Source of the DNA: Entomospira culicis
GTDB taxonomy: Bacteria > Spirochaetota > Spirochaetia > WRBN01
Assembly (NCBI RefSeq): GCF_028748145.1
Contig: NZ_CP118181.1
Coordinates: forward strand, 865,967 to 929,966
Direction of reading: 5' to 3'
Length of the DNA stretch: 64,000 bases
Positions 35,032 through 44,543 of the stretch are shown in pieces (the stretch's first letter is position 1; the number at the start of each line of letters is the position of its first letter). Below the pieces are notes generated by a model that saw only the letters and a program-made list of their open reading frames with translations, was not told the origin of the DNA and did not search any database. The position numbers were made by a program, and so were the translations under genes.

Positions 35032-36225
35032 CTACTTTATACAAGGCGTAACGCAACCCTTAAGACTTGCCTCTGGATGATCTAAAAGTGTTCTCAACTG
35101 AATATAGTCATCTTTACTAAGAATCTTTTCATCACCATGAATCGTCATGAACCACTGCTCTAATCCATCAGATGGTTCCTTTACGCTCGCCCAAACCGAA
35201 GGTCTTTCCTCTTCCGAAAAAGAGAGCGCAAAACTCACCCCGATCAATAAAGAAGAGTACGAAATTGCAAGCGCTTTGGCGTAACCAATCGGCTTAAAAA
35301 AGCGATCATTAGCGCCCATTTTACGAGCCACATCGCGCCCCACACGTTGACAACTATCCTTTAAATAGACATTCGCAAAACGCTTCATAATTTTTTGTTG
35401 ATACGCCTCATGACTTGCTCGATCAAATTGGTGTCGACGAATTAAAATTTCACCCGTCTCCGCCATAACTTGTTGCACAAATGCACGAATTCTTCCATCG
35501 TTGATACTCTGAGCAATTGTCTCTAAACCAAGAAGCGCCCCAGCATACGCAGTCACCGCATGCGAAGTATTCAACGTAAAGAGCTTGCGCTCGATAAAGG
35601 CCTCAAGGTTGTCGGTATAGACAATATCGCTGATCCCTAAATCCTCTTTTAACTGCGTTTTATCCACCACCCACTCGAAGAATTCCTCTACCATTACATC
35701 TAAAGTACTCTGATTCGCTGTACGCTCCATTGGCGGAACAATGCGATCGACAGCACTATTGGCGAAGGCAACCCACTCTTTGGCATAATTGATTTCGATA
35801 TCAGTAAGGTGTGAAAAAATTTCGTCGCGTAAAGCATCGGTTGCACGAATCATGTTTTCACAAGCGATAACAGTTAGAAATTCCTCTTGATTATTTTTGG
35901 CGCGATGCCCGATAATCTTGGCAATTGCAGGAGCAATGTAAGGTAAAATATTGGGTCCTACCGCCGTAGTGATAAGATTAACCGTTAAGCCCTGTTCGAT
36001 TAAAGCCTCTTCATGATGAGAGAGAATCCCCGATACGCCGTCCACCCGTACCCGTTGACGCGATTCGCCCACAATCTCCACATAGTAGGTCTTTTCCTTC
36101 TGAAGCGCGGTAATAAGTTCTTCATTCACATCGGCGAAGATGGTTTGATAGCCACCATCATAGAGGATTTTCCCAATAAATCCTCGCCCAATATTTCCTG
36201 CGCCAAAATGTAACGCTTTTTTCAT
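35032..36225 (-). CDS. mtlD: Mannitol-1-phosphate 5-dehydrogenase
   Basis: Oxidises mannitol 1-phosphate to fructose 6-phosphate with NAD+. The N-terminal Rossmann motif HFGAGNIGRGFIGKIL, the KEWVAFANSAVDRIVPP segment and the KLFTLNTSHAVTAYAG region (catalytic Lys and His neighbourhood) match the polyol-dehydrogenase family, and the 397 residues are close to the 380-390 norm. It is the last gene of a long minus-strand PTS cluster, four bases after mtlA. No clear terminator is seen after its stop. Confidence 0.93.
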   Translation of the reverse strand: MKKALHFGAGNIGRGFIGKILYDGGYQTIFADVNEELITALQKEKTYYVEIVGESRQRVRVDGVSGILSHHEEALIEQGLTVNLITTAVGPNILPYIAPAIAKIIGHRAKNNQEEFLTVIACENMIRATDALRDEIFSHLTDIEINYAKEWVAFANSAVDRIVPPMERTANQSTLDVMVEEFFEWVVDKTQLKEDLGISDIVYTDNLEAFIERKLFTLNTSHAVTAYAGALLGLETIAQSINDGRIRAFVQQVMAETGEILIRRHQFDRASHEAYQQKIMKRFANVYLKDSCQRVGRDVARKMGANDRFFKPIGYAKALAISYSSLLIGVSFALSFSEEERPSVWASVKEPSDGLEQWFMTIHGDEKILSKDDYIQLRTLLDHPEASLKGCVTPCIK

Positions 36226-36229
36226 CTCA

Positions 36230-37627
36230 CTACTCTCCTTTTAGCTCTTTAATCAACTGATCATAAAACGCATGATTCATAAAGTTATTGAGCCTACGTA
36301 CTGGAATTCGCCCCTCAACCTTTGCTTCGGCACGTGGTGCTAAATTCTCTTGCGTAATCACCAAATCCGCATCCATGGGGATAGCGTCAATCGCACTATT
36401 GGTTACCTCAATACCCGTAACTTCGGCAGCAGCCATTTTCTTTTTTAACAACGTAGCACCCACCGCACTCGATCCCATACCAGCATCGCAGGCAACAATG
36501 ATCTTTTTAATCGCTTTGATGCTCGTACTCTCTGCAGATTTCTCGGTCTTAGCAGTACTCTTCATGCTCTCTTTTTGGGCTTGGGCTTGCGTAAAGGCAT
36601 CATCGCCCATCTCTTTAGAATTAAACTTAACAATCGGCATCGCAATCACAAAACTCACCGCCGTAGCTGCAGTAACCGACAATAAAATACCAAGATGTGA
36701 ACCCTTTGCCGCTACCGCCATAATCGCTAAGATACTACCAGGAGAGGCAACCGCCACTAGTCCACTATCAAAGAGAACATTGACAAAGATACCCGTAGCC
36801 CCACCTGCAATCACTGCCAAAAAGAGAGCAGGCATCATTAATACATAAGGGAAGTAGATCTCATGGATACCTCCCAAAAAGTGAATAATAATCGCCCCAG
36901 GAGCCGATGCTTTCGCGGCACCCTTGCCAAAAAGAGTATAGGCTAAGAGTACGCCTAAGCCAGGCCCTGGGTTCGTCTCGATAAGATAGAAGATTGACTT
37001 ACCCACCTCGCGCACTTGCTCTGCACCCAAAGGCGTAAAAACACCATGATTCAGCGCATTGTTTAAGAAGAGAATTTTAGCTGGCTCTACCACGAGTGCA
37101 ACAAGAGGCAGTAACCCCATATTAACGATACTAGCCACCAAAGCAGAGAGCGCATGCGCCACATTATCCATGACAGGACCAATCACGTAATAGGCAACAA
37201 TCGCCAAGAGCGCACCAATAATGCCCGAGGAAAAGTTATTGATTAGCATCTCAAATCCAGCTCGTACCTTGCCGGCAATCGCCTTATCGAAAAGCTTAAT
37301 CACATAACCACCTAAAGGTCCAGCAATCATTGCGCCCATAAACATCGGTGAGGGATACGCACCCACAATTACACCCAATGTAACAATCCCACCAACCACA
37401 CCTCCTCGCGTGCCGGCAACCATCTGTCCACCTGTATAACCAATCAACAGTGGGAGCAAGTATTGCACCATCGGATCAACCAATGACGCTAACTGAGCAT
37501 TAGGCAGCCACCCTGTAGGGATAAATAACATCGTAATGATACCCCACGCGATAAATGCTCCGATATTGGGCATTACCATTCCACTTAAAAAGCGTCCAAA
37601 TTTTTGCACGCCAACTTTCATATCCAT
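36230..37627 (-). CDS. mtlA: PTS mannitol transporter subunit IICB (no IIA domain)
   Basis: Transports and phosphorylates mannitol. The IIC domain (FGRFLSGMVMPNIGAFIAWGIIT; GGIHEIYFPYVLMMP with the sugar-binding Glu) is followed by a linker and a IIB domain with the phospho-cysteine in IIVACDAGMGSS (about Cys380). The C-terminal IIA domain of E. coli MtlA is absent, so a separate IIA is needed; the fructose/mannitol-type IIA at 44544-44984 at the head of the same cluster is the natural candidate. GGAG lies before the ATG. Confidence 0.93.
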   Translation of the reverse strand: MDMKVGVQKFGRFLSGMVMPNIGAFIAWGIITMLFIPTGWLPNAQLASLVDPMVQYLLPLLIGYTGGQMVAGTRGGVVGGIVTLGVIVGAYPSPMFMGAMIAGPLGGYVIKLFDKAIAGKVRAGFEMLINNFSSGIIGALLAIVAYYVIGPVMDNVAHALSALVASIVNMGLLPLVALVVEPAKILFLNNALNHGVFTPLGAEQVREVGKSIFYLIETNPGPGLGVLLAYTLFGKGAAKASAPGAIIIHFLGGIHEIYFPYVLMMPALFLAVIAGGATGIFVNVLFDSGLVAVASPGSILAIMAVAAKGSHLGILLSVTAATAVSFVIAMPIVKFNSKEMGDDAFTQAQAQKESMKSTAKTEKSAESTSIKAIKKIIVACDAGMGSSAVGATLLKKKMAAAEVTGIEVTNSAIDAIPMDADLVITQENLAPRAEAKVEGRIPVRRLNNFMNHAFYDQLIKELKGE

Positions 37628-37655
37628 AGCTATTCTCTCCTATATAATTAAAGTC

Positions 37656-38390
37656 TTATTGATATAAAATTTGATCTTTATAGTCACTAAAAATACGATT
37701 ATTATGTTCGCGCGTACCATCCATGTTTGCGCTAGCAAAGATAGGTAAAACTCGATCTTTTTCGCGCGGTAGACGCTCAGCAATCGCCAATAATAGCGAG
37801 TTGACAATTGCCGCGCCGACCACCGTAGAAGTAGGTGCAACCTTATGCCCACTACCTGGTAAAGTCATAGAGGCATCGCCGATCTCCCCATGGTTATCGA
37901 TGACAATATCGGCAATCTCAAAGAGACGCTTACGACTTTCATGTCGTGAAGCAACACTTTTTGAGTAAGCAACGTTTGTAATCGCCACCACCTTCACGCC
38001 ACGCTCTTTAGCAAATAAGACCAAATCGAGCATCACGGCATTACGCCCCGAGACTGAATGTGCAATTAACACATCACCCGCTTTAAAAGGGACATTTTGC
38101 GCGATAATTTTTCCAAATCCTGCTAAATTTTCCATATCAGATGTCTTAGTTACTGGTTTTACATCAAGCATGAGATTTTTATCAAAAACAGGGTTAATCA
38201 AGGCCAATCCACCGGCTCGATAGAACATCTCCTCAGTTAGAATACCCGCATGACTCGCGCCAAAAGCATAAATCAAGTGTTTTTCCGTAATTGCCTGCAC
38301 AATTATCTGCGCAGCTACATCAATAGTATCATCCGTAGAGACCTGTGCCAAAAGCGATGTCAACTTTGTGATATAATCGTGTCGTAACAT
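37656..38390 (-). CDS. SIS-domain protein (UPF0309-like, predicted phosphosugar binding)
   Basis: A 244-residue single SIS-domain protein: IYAFGASHAGILTEEMFYRAGGL near residues 41-63 and DVLIAHSVSGRNAVMLDLVLFAKERGVKVVAIT near 105-137 are the phosphosugar-binding loops. The C-terminal stretch MTLPGSGHKVAPTSTVVGAAIVNSL is typical of UPF0309. Its start overlaps the stop of the PTS IIC gene upstream (TAATG), so it presumably isomerises or cleaves the phosphosugar imported by the Ula-type permease; the exact reaction is not known. Confidence 0.8.
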   Translation of the reverse strand: MLRHDYITKLTSLLAQVSTDDTIDVAAQIIVQAITEKHLIYAFGASHAGILTEEMFYRAGGLALINPVFDKNLMLDVKPVTKTSDMENLAGFGKIIAQNVPFKAGDVLIAHSVSGRNAVMLDLVLFAKERGVKVVAITNVAYSKSVASRHESRKRLFEIADIVIDNHGEIGDASMTLPGSGHKVAPTSTVVGAAIVNSLLLAIAERLPREKDRVLPIFASANMDGTREHNNRIFSDYKDQILYQ

Positions 38391-39649
38391 TAAAATACTC
38401 CTGCTAATAGATTTGCAATATAACCAAACAAGGAGAAGTCGTTACCACCGAAAATCATCATCCATGCAGCGATTGTCCCCTCAAAAATAGGAATCGAAAG
38501 AATCAACAAACCAACCATCACCAACGAGGCGACAAAGGTGCCAATAATTGCGCCACGTAAGCCACCTTGACCCTCGGCTAAAACCGCTGCCGTACCACAC
38601 TCAAAGAAGGAAGTAACAACTAAAGGTAAGACCAAAAAGGAGACAATCCCCAAACTATTAACGACCAAAATAGCGATAGTAGAAGTAACCATCGCAACCA
38701 TAAAGCCGATAATTACAGCATTTGGGCGATAGTTAAAGATAATCGGGCAATCGAGTGCGGGAATCGAATTAGGCACTAATTTTGCCGAAATTCCTTGAAA
38801 GGCGGGAAGAATTTGTTGGATCATCATTCTAACGCCCGACAGCATAATGGTAAGCCCCGCACCAAATTTAAGTGAATTCATAAAATTGAAGGTAAATAGA
38901 CTCTGCCCAGCCTCAACCCCCATCACATCGCGCCCCAACCAAAGACCCACCACCGTATACACCAAAAAGAGTACCACCGTTCCAGCAATAGCAATCTCCT
39001 TAAAAAAGCCCATAAATGCAGGAATTTTTACATCCTCCGTAGATCGTGCGGGATTACCCACCACTTTGGCGATCAAGCTGGCAATGAGCGCCAAAAATCC
39101 GGCAGGATGCCCAATCGTAAAGCTACGATCGCCGGTAACCTTGGAGACAAAAGGGGTCAAAAGTGCCGGCATAACCACAAAGTATAGCGCCGATGCCATG
39201 CCGGCAAAAAGCGTAATCGACCAGCCAGACATACCATTCTCTACAGCAACCGCTACAAAAATATAAGGCATCCAAAAGAGCATGTGTCCAGTTAAAAAGA
39301 TATGTTTAATCGGGGTAAAACGTGCCACGATAACATTAATAATAAAAGCTATCAACATCGCAAGTCCAATGCTGCCACCATATTCGGCAATCACATCAAC
39401 GGTATCTACCACCGCATTTCCCTGCGTGCTAATGCTACTAAATGCACTCTGCAACGGTAAAATGGATGAGACGATAATATCCGTACCAAAGGTTAAAATG
39501 CTAACACCGATAGCAGTAAGCAAGGTACCTTTAATGACATCGCTAAAATTTTTGCGTTGCAAAAGCAATCCAAGCATGGCTATTAAGCCCAACAAAATAG
39601 CTGGCTGACGAAAAATATCATTAACCAATCGCTCCACAAAGAGTTGCAT
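38390..39649 (-). CDS. PTS Ula/Sga-type permease IIC (second copy)
   Basis: A 419-residue permease of the L-ascorbate PTS family: signatures GVRMMIQQILPAFQGISAKL, VPNSIPALDCPIIF and NAVIIGF. It follows its IIB partner with no intergenic base and is coupled to the SIS gene downstream. It differs markedly from the IIC at 39973-41307, so the two systems probably carry different sugars. Specificity for ascorbate is not implied; no ulaG/D/E/F genes are present. Confidence 0.85.
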   Translation of the reverse strand: MQLFVERLVNDIFRQPAILLGLIAMLGLLLQRKNFSDVIKGTLLTAIGVSILTFGTDIIVSSILPLQSAFSSISTQGNAVVDTVDVIAEYGGSIGLAMLIAFIINVIVARFTPIKHIFLTGHMLFWMPYIFVAVAVENGMSGWSITLFAGMASALYFVVMPALLTPFVSKVTGDRSFTIGHPAGFLALIASLIAKVVGNPARSTEDVKIPAFMGFFKEIAIAGTVVLFLVYTVVGLWLGRDVMGVEAGQSLFTFNFMNSLKFGAGLTIMLSGVRMMIQQILPAFQGISAKLVPNSIPALDCPIIFNYRPNAVIIGFMVAMVTSTIAILVVNSLGIVSFLVLPLVVTSFFECGTAAVLAEGQGGLRGAIIGTFVASLVMVGLLILSIPIFEGTIAAWMMIFGGNDFSLFGYIANLLAGVF

Positions 39650-39937
39650 CTATGCGCCTCCTAAATAGGCATCAATCGCAGCTTCAACCTGCTTGGCATT
39701 CATAAATTGCTCTACGCCAAAAACCTTCACTGTCACCTTAGGCTCGAGCTCGGGAATAAATTGTGGCGAGGTAAAAATCGCATCTACCTGCATGCTCGGA
39801 GCTTGTGCGAGATCCGTATTATCCACATCTACATCGATACCTTTTGCCTTAAATGCCTTCTCTAATTGCATCTTCAATACCATAGAAGATCCCACGCCAA
39901 AGGCACATACGGCCAAAATTTTTCTCTTTTCACTCAT
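39650..39937 (-). CDS. PTS Ula/Sga-type IIB subunit (second copy)
   Basis: A 95-residue cytoplasmic phosphocarrier: the N-terminal ILAVCAFGVGSSMVLKM holds the phosphorylated cysteine and P-loop, as in SgaB/UlaB. It accepts phosphate from a IIA protein and gives it to the sugar in the adjoining IIC. It is separated from the upstream IIC gene by 35 bases. Confidence 0.87.
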   Translation of the reverse strand: MSEKRKILAVCAFGVGSSMVLKMQLEKAFKAKGIDVDVDNTDLAQAPSMQVDAIFTSPQFIPELEPKVTVKVFGVEQFMNAKQVEAAIDAYLGGA

Positions 39938-39972
39938 CTTCTTTCTCCGTTAAGATAAATATAATCATAAAA

Positions 39973-41307
39973 TCACTTCCTACGCATAAAATTAGGAGTA
40001 ATTAATATCAACAACACAATACCCACCAAACCATATATGCCTACAGTTCCTAGTAGTTGTCCCACTTGTCCCAAAAGAATGCCAATCACCGCGAAGTCGA
40101 CATCGCCAAAGGTAGTATTAGCAAAGCCAAGTGCACCAAGAACAGGGAGTAGCATCGCAGGTAAAAAGGCTAACAGTAAACCATTAACGAACGCGCCAAT
40201 CATAGCTCCACGCTTACCACCCGTAGCATTACCGTAAATTCCTGCCGTAGCTCCACAGAAAAAGTGTGGCACCAATCCAGGAATAATCAACACCCAGCCC
40301 ATTGCACCTAAGATAAACATGCCAATTACTCCACCTAAAAAGCTAAAGGCAAACCCGATAATCACTGCCGTTGGGGCATAAGGAAAGAAGACCGCGCAAT
40401 CGACAGCAGCCACACTATTAGGAATCAACTTTTGACTAATCCCCTGAAACGCTGGTAGAAGATCAGCCACGATCATCCGTACGCCATTATAGACGATTGC
40501 TACGCCCACGGCAAATTTCAATGCCGACAAAAAGACAAAAATCACAGGATGTTGCCCTCCAGATAAACTCAAGACAAAGTCATACCCTGCAACCATCGCA
40601 GCAATACTATAAAAAACCACCATGGTAATCGCCGTAGAGAGGGTGGAATTGCGCAAAAATCCTAACTTTTCAGAAATCTTTAAATTCTCCGTACTCTGAC
40701 TCTTATCGCCAATCTTCTCCCCAATAAAAGCCGACAAATAATATCCTAAGCTACCAAAGTGTCCCATCGCAATGCCATCACCATCGGTTGCCAACTCGGT
40801 ATACTTCTGTCCAATCGCAGGCGAGATGGCGCTCCAAGCACCAAGGAAAAATCCGCCAATAAGGATCAGCTGGAAGCCACTCAAGCCAATCGTTGCCAAC
40901 ACTGCAGAGAGTAATGCTGCCATGAAAAAACTATGATGTCCCGTTAAAAAGATATATTTGTAACGCGTAAACCGTGCGATGAGGAGATTAAAAACCAATC
41001 CTGCAACTAAAATCGCCATGGTTTCCATGCCTAGCACGCTCTGCGCCGTAGCAACGATCGCCTCGTTATTAGGCACTACGCCCTTAATATGAAAACCTTT
41101 CTCGATCATTAGACCCAAAGCTTCCATATTCTCCACAATCACGGTTGCCCCAGCACCTAACATCAAATAGCCCAGAATCGGTCCCATGCTTCCCACCAGA
41201 ACTTTATCCCACGACTTTCTACCAGCAATAAGACCAATCATCGCCACTAAGCCGAGAATCAAGGCGGGTTCACTCAAGATACTCTGTAATAAAAATAAAA
41301 TACGCAT
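39973..41307 (-). CDS. PTS Ula/Sga-type permease IIC (first copy)
   Basis: A 444-residue polytopic permease with the family blocks GYLMLGAGATVIVENMEALG near the N-terminus, NGVRMIVADLLPAFQGISQKL and VPNSVAAVDCAVFFPYAPTAVIIGF. It starts one base after its IIB partner. Of the two copies this one is nearer the regulator. Substrate not determined. Confidence 0.87.
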   Translation of the reverse strand: MRILFLLQSILSEPALILGLVAMIGLIAGRKSWDKVLVGSMGPILGYLMLGAGATVIVENMEALGLMIEKGFHIKGVVPNNEAIVATAQSVLGMETMAILVAGLVFNLLIARFTRYKYIFLTGHHSFFMAALLSAVLATIGLSGFQLILIGGFFLGAWSAISPAIGQKYTELATDGDGIAMGHFGSLGYYLSAFIGEKIGDKSQSTENLKISEKLGFLRNSTLSTAITMVVFYSIAAMVAGYDFVLSLSGGQHPVIFVFLSALKFAVGVAIVYNGVRMIVADLLPAFQGISQKLIPNSVAAVDCAVFFPYAPTAVIIGFAFSFLGGVIGMFILGAMGWVLIIPGLVPHFFCGATAGIYGNATGGKRGAMIGAFVNGLLLAFLPAMLLPVLGALGFANTTFGDVDFAVIGILLGQVGQLLGTVGIYGLVGIVLLILITPNFMRRK

Positions 41308-41308
41308 C

Positions 41309-41596
41309 TTATGCTCCTTTTAATTGTTCCAACCATGAGGCGAGATCTTCTTCGATCTTTTTACGATTAATAAAACTACGTACTTCCAATACAGGTAATC
41401 CTTCCATTTGTTTCGTAAACTCTTTTACAGTAATGATATAATCAGCACCTTTGCTCTTTGCCAAATTATAATCACAATGCTCTACATCATGCGCAATACC
41501 ATGTTCGTCTAAAATCGCCTCCACTACGCCTTTGAGCATTAGGGAGCTCCCCAACCCATTACTGCATACCGTCAAAATTTTGACTTTTTTACTCAT
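41309..41596 (-). CDS. PTS Ula/Sga-type IIB subunit (first copy)
   Basis: A 95-residue phosphocarrier with the phospho-cysteine loop ILTVCSNGLGSSLMLKG at the N-terminus. Its start lies inside the end of the regulator gene (eight-base overlap), so the two are translationally coupled. Clear similarity to the IIB at 39650-39937 indicates an ancient duplication of a IIB-IIC pair. Confidence 0.87.
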   Translation of the reverse strand: MSKKVKILTVCSNGLGSSLMLKGVVEAILDEHGIAHDVEHCDYNLAKSKGADYIITVKEFTKQMEGLPVLEVRSFINRKKIEEDLASWLEQLKGA

Positions 41597-43553
41597 TTAT
41601 CTCCTCCTTTTGGATTAAATGTAAAATTTCTTCTCTTGAGGACACTTTTTTTAGCGCCCCAAACCAATCATCCTGATCAATTTTGTCAATAAATTCCGCA
41701 ATTGCCACCAAGTGCGACTCCTCATCTTTGGGAACCAGCATCAACAAAACCCACACAAAATCTTCATGAGAGAAAGCAATCGGCTCTTCCAAAATCAACA
41801 AACTTAGCGCCAATTCGCCACCGCCCACTTTAACGCTCGCATGAGGTAGTGCAAAGCCCTCTTTCAACACGATATAAGGTCCATACTTATGGACATTCCT
41901 GATCGCTTCATCAAGGTAGGCGAAGGGAATGATCTCTCGTGCCAAAAGAGGCTCTGCAACAAGTCTAATCGCCTCTTCCCAGTTAGATACCGATGGTACA
42001 TACTGAATATGCTCTATCGGCAAGAGCGCTTTAAGCGTATAGTTTCGACTATCCTGCATCGGAACTAGATGATGGGTCTTAATATAGGCCTCGATGCACT
42101 CACTGTAGACCTTCTCGCCCAGAAATCCTCGCAAAAAGTGCTGAAATTGATTACCATCTTGCAAAAAATCTATCTGCCAGTCTAAAAGAGACAAAATACG
42201 GCTCACCTGTTGTGCTGTTAAGATCGGCGAGACCACCAATTGTTGCGCACGCGTGGTAAGCGAAAGTGAACTCGTGGAGAGAATCAGATCGACCTCATCC
42301 ATCAAAGAAGAAGGCGTGATGCTCCCACAAACCACCATGCCCTCGCCTATACCCAAGGCATAAAGCTGTTGACGAATCAGCTGGGCAATGGCAATGCCCT
42401 CGTAACAGACGACCAAAATGCGCGCAGGACGCTCCTCCAATTGCACATCTTCCTGCATACTTAGGAGCAAAATGGTAAGGTAGCTCGACTCCTGTTCAAT
42501 TAAATATGGGCGTGAAAAATATGACTCAAAGATCAATTTCACCAACGCAAAAGGCTGGGCATAACGCTCTTTAATTTCGGCATAAAGCGGATTTTCTAAA
42601 AGAATTCCCAATTTATCGCGATAAAATGTCGCCTTTAAATGTTGGCTCAAGGTCGTGATAAGTGCTTCATCTTGATACTCTTGCTGGAAAATGGTACGAA
42701 AAGCCGTTACCAGCTTGTGGCTCATCTCCTTAAGCATGGCTAAAGAGGGATGCAATGTTGACTCAGGAAAGCGAAAAAAGCTACTAATCACTAGCGTAGC
42801 ATAAACAGACTCAACCTCTTCTGTGAAATTAAAATAAGTCGAGATTTTTTCATACAAAGGTAGCAATCCGCTCCACTCCAGCGCCGTCAATGGATTTGCC
42901 ACATACTCGCCACCGGCCACCCGCACCGACTGTAAATGAAGCGCTAAATACGCCACATCCAACGCTAACGCCGAACTCTGTTGAATCTCGGCAAAGAGAG
43001 CCTGATAGTGAGAAGGTTGCCAAAAAGGCATTGCCTGTAATTGTGCTGTATAAGGCGCTAAAAAATGGATACAAAAGGCACGAATCGCTAACTCATCACC
43101 CACAAAACGATACTGAATTTTATCATAAATTAAATCTAACCCACTCTCGGCAAGCATCGCCCGAAGCTCTTGGATGTCATGTAACAGCGTCGTACGACTG
43201 ACCATCAATTGTTGTGCTAACTTATCCATTGTTAAAGATTTGTTCATTAATAATTCGACCAAAAGCAACGCCTGACGCTCTCTAGGAAGCGTCGCATTGA
43301 GCCTCTTCTTATCATGAAAGAGCTCAAAAATAATCATCTGCGTGGAGTGGCTCTGCTCCTTTACAATCGAAAGCCCCTTACGACTGCGTTGCACGCGTCC
43401 CATTTTACGTTGTTTAAGCCAAGTCTCAATCCAATAGAGATCCTCATAAATCGTCTGACGACTCACCTGCATCAACTTTGCCAGTGAAGTTACCGTCGAG
43501 ATGCCTTCGTAGAGGAGATTCTGAATGATTTCTGCTTGCCGTTTATGTAACAT
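41589..43553 (-). CDS. BglG-family PRD regulator with IIB- and IIA-like domains
   Basis: A sugar-responsive regulator of the MtlR/LicR type, 654 residues. Two helix-turn-helix domains (IIQNLLYEGISTVTSLAKLM; LTMDKLAQQLMVSRTTLLHD) precede two PRDs, a GatB-like IIB domain (ILVVCYEGIAIAQLI) and a IIA domain with the phospho-His in EGFALPHASV. HTH domains rather than a CAT RNA-binding domain point to DNA-binding activation. The frame reaches TTG 43583, but the -10 box of its promoter covers that region, and ATG 43553, seven bases after TTAGG, begins the canonical LHKRQ helix. It drives the overlapping PTS genes downstream. Confidence 0.87.
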   Translation of the reverse strand: MLHKRQAEIIQNLLYEGISTVTSLAKLMQVSRQTIYEDLYWIETWLKQRKMGRVQRSRKGLSIVKEQSHSTQMIIFELFHDKKRLNATLPRERQALLLVELLMNKSLTMDKLAQQLMVSRTTLLHDIQELRAMLAESGLDLIYDKIQYRFVGDELAIRAFCIHFLAPYTAQLQAMPFWQPSHYQALFAEIQQSSALALDVAYLALHLQSVRVAGGEYVANPLTALEWSGLLPLYEKISTYFNFTEEVESVYATLVISSFFRFPESTLHPSLAMLKEMSHKLVTAFRTIFQQEYQDEALITTLSQHLKATFYRDKLGILLENPLYAEIKERYAQPFALVKLIFESYFSRPYLIEQESSYLTILLLSMQEDVQLEERPARILVVCYEGIAIAQLIRQQLYALGIGEGMVVCGSITPSSLMDEVDLILSTSSLSLTTRAQQLVVSPILTAQQVSRILSLLDWQIDFLQDGNQFQHFLRGFLGEKVYSECIEAYIKTHHLVPMQDSRNYTLKALLPIEHIQYVPSVSNWEEAIRLVAEPLLAREIIPFAYLDEAIRNVHKYGPYIVLKEGFALPHASVKVGGGELALSLLILEEPIAFSHEDFVWVLLMLVPKDEESHLVAIAEFIDKIDQDDWFGALKKVSSREEILHLIQKEEINE

Positions 43554-43569
43554 CACTTTACCTAATTTC

Positions 43570-43598
43570 ATTGTAACGGGCAATCACATTTTACGCAA
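43570..43598 (-). promoter_or_regulatory. Promoter of the BglG-family regulator gene
   Basis: On the minus strand: TTGCGT (43593-43598), 17 bases, TACAAT (43570-43575). A perfect inverted repeat TTGACA-CTCCTA-TGTCAA lies just upstream at 43610-43627 and is a candidate activator or repressor site. Confidence 0.6.
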
Positions 43599-43609
43599 GC
43601 GCAATCTAC

Positions 43610-43627
43610 TTGACACTCCTATGTCAA
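43610..43627. promoter_or_regulatory. Inverted repeat upstream of the regulator promoter
   Basis: TTGACA, six bases, TGTCAA: a perfect 6-6-6 palindrome centred about 23 bases upstream of the -35 box at 43593-43598. Position suits autoregulation by the PRD protein or a global regulator. Confidence 0.4.
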
Positions 43628-43663
43628 CCTTTTCAAAGAAAAAGTCCCGTGCAAAAATAACAG

Positions 43664-43691
43664 AAAGAGCACCTCCGAAGAAGTGCTCTTT
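43664..43691 (-). terminator. Terminator after nagB with a C(UUCG)G tetraloop
   Basis: On the minus strand AAAGAGCACTTC pairs with GAGGTGCTCTTT (one U-G) around the loop TTCG closed by C-G, the extra-stable tetraloop, and the arm runs into a T-rich tail. It lies 24 bases after the nagB stop and separates the IIA-nagB transcript from the regulator-PTS transcript. Confidence 0.85.
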
Positions 43692-43715
43692 TCACAAATC
43701 TTATCAAGAGAAATA

Positions 43716-44498
43716 TTAAACGTCAATCTCTTTAAAGTACTTGTAAGTTGCGACTTGCAGACGATCGCATGCCGACTCATCGCAGAGAATCAATGCGTGG
43801 TTGTGCATCTGTAAGACACTAGCTGTCCACCAGTGGCTTACCGCTCCTTCGACAATACGGGCAAGTGCTTCCGCCTTATTATGTCCCGTAACCAAGAGCA
43901 ATACCTCCCGACTATCGGTTACCGTAGCAACGCCCATGGTAAGTGCGTGGGTGGGAACTTTGCTAATATCGTTATCGAAAAAGCGACTATTAGCAACACG
44001 TGTCTCGTGTAAAAGAGGTTGCTTACGCGTACGGCTAGTGAGGCTCGAACCCGGTTCGTTAAAGGCGATATGCCCATCAATACCAATTCCTCCGATGATC
44101 AGCTCCATCCCGCCAAAGTCTCGAATTTTCTGCTCGTAATCGGCACACTCTTTGGCTAAGTCGCTGGCATTACCGTTAAGAATATGCACTTGCTCCTTCT
44201 TTACATCGATATGATCAAAAAGGTGTCGCCACATAAACGAGTAGTAGCTCTCGGGGTGCGACTGAGGCAGTCCCACATACTCATCCATATTAAAAGTAAC
44301 CACATGAGCAAAACTCACCTTACCTGCCTTGTGTAGCTCAATAAGAGCCTGATAGGTGGGGATGGGGGTACTACCCGTGGCTAGTCCTAAGACAAAAGGA
44401 CGATCGGCAGTGGGCTTAAAGTCGTTAATGCGCTTGGCGATATACTGGGCAACCCAAGTACCTACGGCTTTGTCATCTGCTTTGATTTTAACTTGCAT
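43716..44498 (-). CDS. nagB: Glucosamine-6-phosphate deaminase
   Basis: Converts glucosamine 6-phosphate to fructose 6-phosphate and ammonia. Motifs are [13 protein letters not shown] (phosphate loop), NMDEYVGL (catalytic Asp), and [17 protein letters not shown] with the catalytic His and Glu. The 260 residues are typical. AAGGAG lies six bases before the ATG. It is co-transcribed with the upstream IIA gene (45-base gap) and followed by a strong terminator. No nagA deacetylase is in the window; glucosamine rather than N-acetylglucosamine entry, or a nagA elsewhere, is implied. Confidence 0.95.
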   Translation of the reverse strand: MQVKIKADDKAVGTWVAQYIAKRINDFKPTADRPFVLGLATGSTPIPTYQALIELHKAGKVSFAHVVTFNMDEYVGLPQSHPESYYSFMWRHLFDHIDVKKEQVHILNGNASDLAKECADYEQKIRDFGGMELIIGGIGIDGHIAFNEPGSSLTSRTRKQPLLHETRVANSRFFDNDISKVPTHALTMGVATVTDSREVLLLVTGHNKAEALARIVEGAVSHWWTASVLQMHNHALILCDESACDRLQVATYKYFKEIDV

Positions 44499-44543
44499 CT
44501 TCTGCTCCTTAAAAATAAAATTTATGTGATTTTCCTATTTTTA